From positions 1-6,468 of the forward strand of contig DMTG01000231.1 in NCBI GenBank assembly GCA_003477345.1: a DNA stretch of 6,468 nt, given 5' to 3'. Position 1 is the stretch's first letter. Every line of letters begins with the position of its first letter. This DNA comes from Succinivibrionaceae bacterium (lineage in GTDB: Bacteria; Pseudomonadota; Gammaproteobacteria; Enterobacterales; Succinivibrionaceae). Shown here piece after piece: positions 5,162-6,468 of this stretch. The position numbers were made by a program, and so were the translations under genes. Under the pieces are notes generated by a model, which made no database searches, had not been told where the DNA came from, and was given only the letters and a program-made list of their open reading frames with translations.

Positions 5162-6031
5162 ATGGAACTAAAACGCAGCTCTACCTACACACTCAACAAT
5201 GCCGCAGAAATTCCGGTTACCGGCACAGGTGTTTTTGGAATACCGCCAGGTGAAAAAACCAGATCGGCTGTAAGAATGGCGATTGAATATGGTTATACCA
5301 TGTTTGACACGGCCAGAGTCTACTGCAATGAAAAGGGAGTAGGCCGGGGCATAGCCGATTCCGGCGTGCCTAGAGAAAAGCTCTTTATCACTACCAAGCT
5401 GTGGAAGACGGATTATTTAAATCCAAGAAAAGGCCTTACCGATTCCTTAAAGCGTCTCGGGCTTGACTACGTGGATCTTTTTCTCCTGCACTGGCCTTTT
5501 CAGGGCTACGTTAATGCATACCTCGAGCTTGAGAAGCTGCAGCGAGAAGGTCTCTGCAGAAGCATAGGCGTTTCAAATTTCAAGATCCATCATCTTGAGG
5601 AATTGAAGAAATCCGGCATTGCTCTTATGCCGCAGGTCAATCAGACGGAAGTGCATCCGCTCAATTCTGAGACTGAACTTCTGCAGTACTGCAAACAGAA
5701 CGGCATCCTGCTGCAGTCCTATTCTTCTCTTGGAGGAGTTGGGCATCTTGTCATAGATGATCCAAGACTTATCGGTATCTGTGAGTATTACAACCGCACT
5801 CCGTCTCAGGTCATTATCCGCTGGGGCATACAGCGCGGGATTTCAGTGCTTACCAAGTCAGTGCATCCGGAGCGCCTGATTCAGAATTCCAACGTCTTTG
5901 ATTTTGAACTCTCCAGCGGTGATATGGACATCATCTTTGACATGAACCGCAATGCAAGACGCAATTACGATCCGGACAAGATTGACAACCGCCCGCCGGA
6001 GCTGGAGCCTAAGATTGTAGAGGAAGAATAA
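5162..6031 (+). CDS. Aldo/keto reductase (AKR5 / 2,5-diketo-D-gluconate reductase-like)
   Basis: The 289-residue cytoplasmic NADPH-dependent oxidoreductase reduces aldehydes or ketones to alcohols; the true substrate is unknown. The catalytic tetrad is complete: Asp49, Tyr54 (in FDTARVYCNEKGVG), Lys79 and His110 (in LLHWP). Other family signatures are Gly-Val-Ser-Asn-Phe (136-140), PQVNQTEVHPL (157-167) and the coenzyme-binding segment around Lys232, Ser233 and Arg238. The usual Ser-Pro-Leu-Gly after the barrel tyrosine is Ser-Ser-Leu-Gly (188-191), a minor change. The length is slightly above that of DkgA-type enzymes, with a charged, Pro- and Glu-rich tail (271-289). The ribosome site AAAGGTG precedes the ATG by about seven bases. 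The 16-base gap to dusA suggests co-transcription, but I know of no functional link to tRNA modification. Similarity to DkgA/DkgB is by family motif only. Confidence 0.92.
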   Translation: MELKRSSTYTLNNAAEIPVTGTGVFGIPPGEKTRSAVRMAIEYGYTMFDTARVYCNEKGVGRGIADSGVPREKLFITTKLWKTDYLNPRKGLTDSLKRLGLDYVDLFLLHWPFQGYVNAYLELEKLQREGLCRSIGVSNFKIHHLEELKKSGIALMPQVNQTEVHPLNSETELLQYCKQNGILLQSYSSLGGVGHLVIDDPRLIGICEYYNRTPSQVIIRWGIQRGISVLTKSVHPERLIQNSNVFDFELSSGDMDIIFDMNRNARRNYDPDKIDNRPPELEPKIVEEE

Positions 6032-6040
6032 GGCTTAAGA

Positions 6041-6468
6041 CTAAGGCTTGTTGTAGTCAGAGACAACCCTGCCGTCAAGCACCTGCAGACTGGTCATGCC
6101 GGCGGCCTTTATTCCCTGAAGACCGATGACGGTGTCTTCAAACACCAGACAGTCAGAAGGGGCTACTTCCAGTCTTCTGGCAGCTTCCAGATAGGTATCA
6201 GGAGCAGGCTTTGAATGCTTTACCTGATCAGAGGAGACAATCGTATCAAAGTTGTCAAGGATGCCGTGCTTTTCTAGCAGATAACGGGTTTCCGGCAGGT
6301 GTGATCCGGTGGCCACTGCAGTTCTGATTCCTTTTGCATGGCAGGAGGCTGCGAAGCCTGCAATCTCATCAAAGAGCGTGACCTGCTGCATGTATTTTTC
6401 ACGGTACAGTTCAATTTTTTCCTGAGCGATGGCCTGAGAATCAAGGTTAAGTCCCTGTTCCTCGCACA
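6041..6468 (-). CDS. HAD-superfamily phosphatase, YqaB / beta-phosphoglucomutase-like (5' end outside window)
   Basis: The minus-strand frame is open from the window edge to a TAG at 6043-6041, giving 141 complete codons; the N-terminus with the nucleophile Asp-x-Asp motif lies beyond the edge. An internal Met at 6391 is not the likely start, because the frame and the helical cap sequence continue upstream of it. Visible HAD motifs, numbered from that Met, are motif II Thr28 in AVATGSH, motif III Lys61 in VKHSKPAPDTYL and motif IV Glu85-Asp86 in VFEDTVIGLQGIKAAGM. The spacing and the VKHxKPAPDT string closely match E. coli YqaB, a fructose-1-phosphate/6-phosphogluconate phosphatase, and relatives of beta-phosphoglucomutase. 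Sugar-phosphate dephosphorylation is therefore likely, but the specific substrate is not determined. It converges on the reductase gene with only nine bases between the stop codons. Confidence 0.9.
   Translation of the reverse strand, partial: CEEQGLNLDSQAIAQEKIELYREKYMQQVTLFDEIAGFAASCHAKGIRTAVATGSHLPETRYLLEKHGILDNFDTIVSSDQVKHSKPAPDTYLEAARRLEVAPSDCLVFEDTVIGLQGIKAAGMTSLQVLDGRVVSDYNKP

Overview
The window reads as a stretch of gammaproteobacterial chromosome. DusA and an OapA-type membrane anchor both point to that class. Moderate-GC genes, very AT-rich spacers and a DASS carboxylate transporter would fit an anaerobic, succinate-producing family such as the Succinivibrionaceae. That placement is inference; no rRNA or other marker is present. 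I found no mobile element, CRISPR array, tRNA or rRNA.

Layout. On the minus strand at the left are the start of a membrane-anchored protein with an OapA-like N-terminus (1-402, running off the window) and an unrecognised 87-residue membrane protein (606-869). An AT-rich divergent spacer (870-1276) holds two inverted repeats and candidate promoters. On the plus strand follow an SLC13/DASS transporter (1277-2533), a protein with the serine hydroxymethyltransferase (SHMT) fold (2671-3969) closed by a strong terminator, then a two-gene unit of dusA (4165-5145) and an aldo/keto reductase (5162-6031). A HAD-superfamily phosphatase of the YqaB/beta-phosphoglucomutase type (6041-6468, 5' end outside) converges on the reductase from the minus strand.

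The most unusual item is the SHMT-like gene. By eye it aligns with E. coli GlyA over nearly its full length, yet the Schiff-base lysine (K229 in E. coli) is a glycine (codon GGA at 3313-3315). Several other cofactor and catalytic residues are also replaced: Tyr55, Glu57, the Ser-Gly-Ser phosphate loop, His203, Thr226 and Arg235. The reading frame is intact, with a good ribosome binding site and its own terminator, so it looks like a maintained pseudoenzyme and not a decaying gene. It also has about 33 extra residues at the C-terminus. It lies directly downstream of the transporter, so the two may share a transcript and possibly a role, which is unproven. The other genes look like ordinary housekeeping or metabolic genes.
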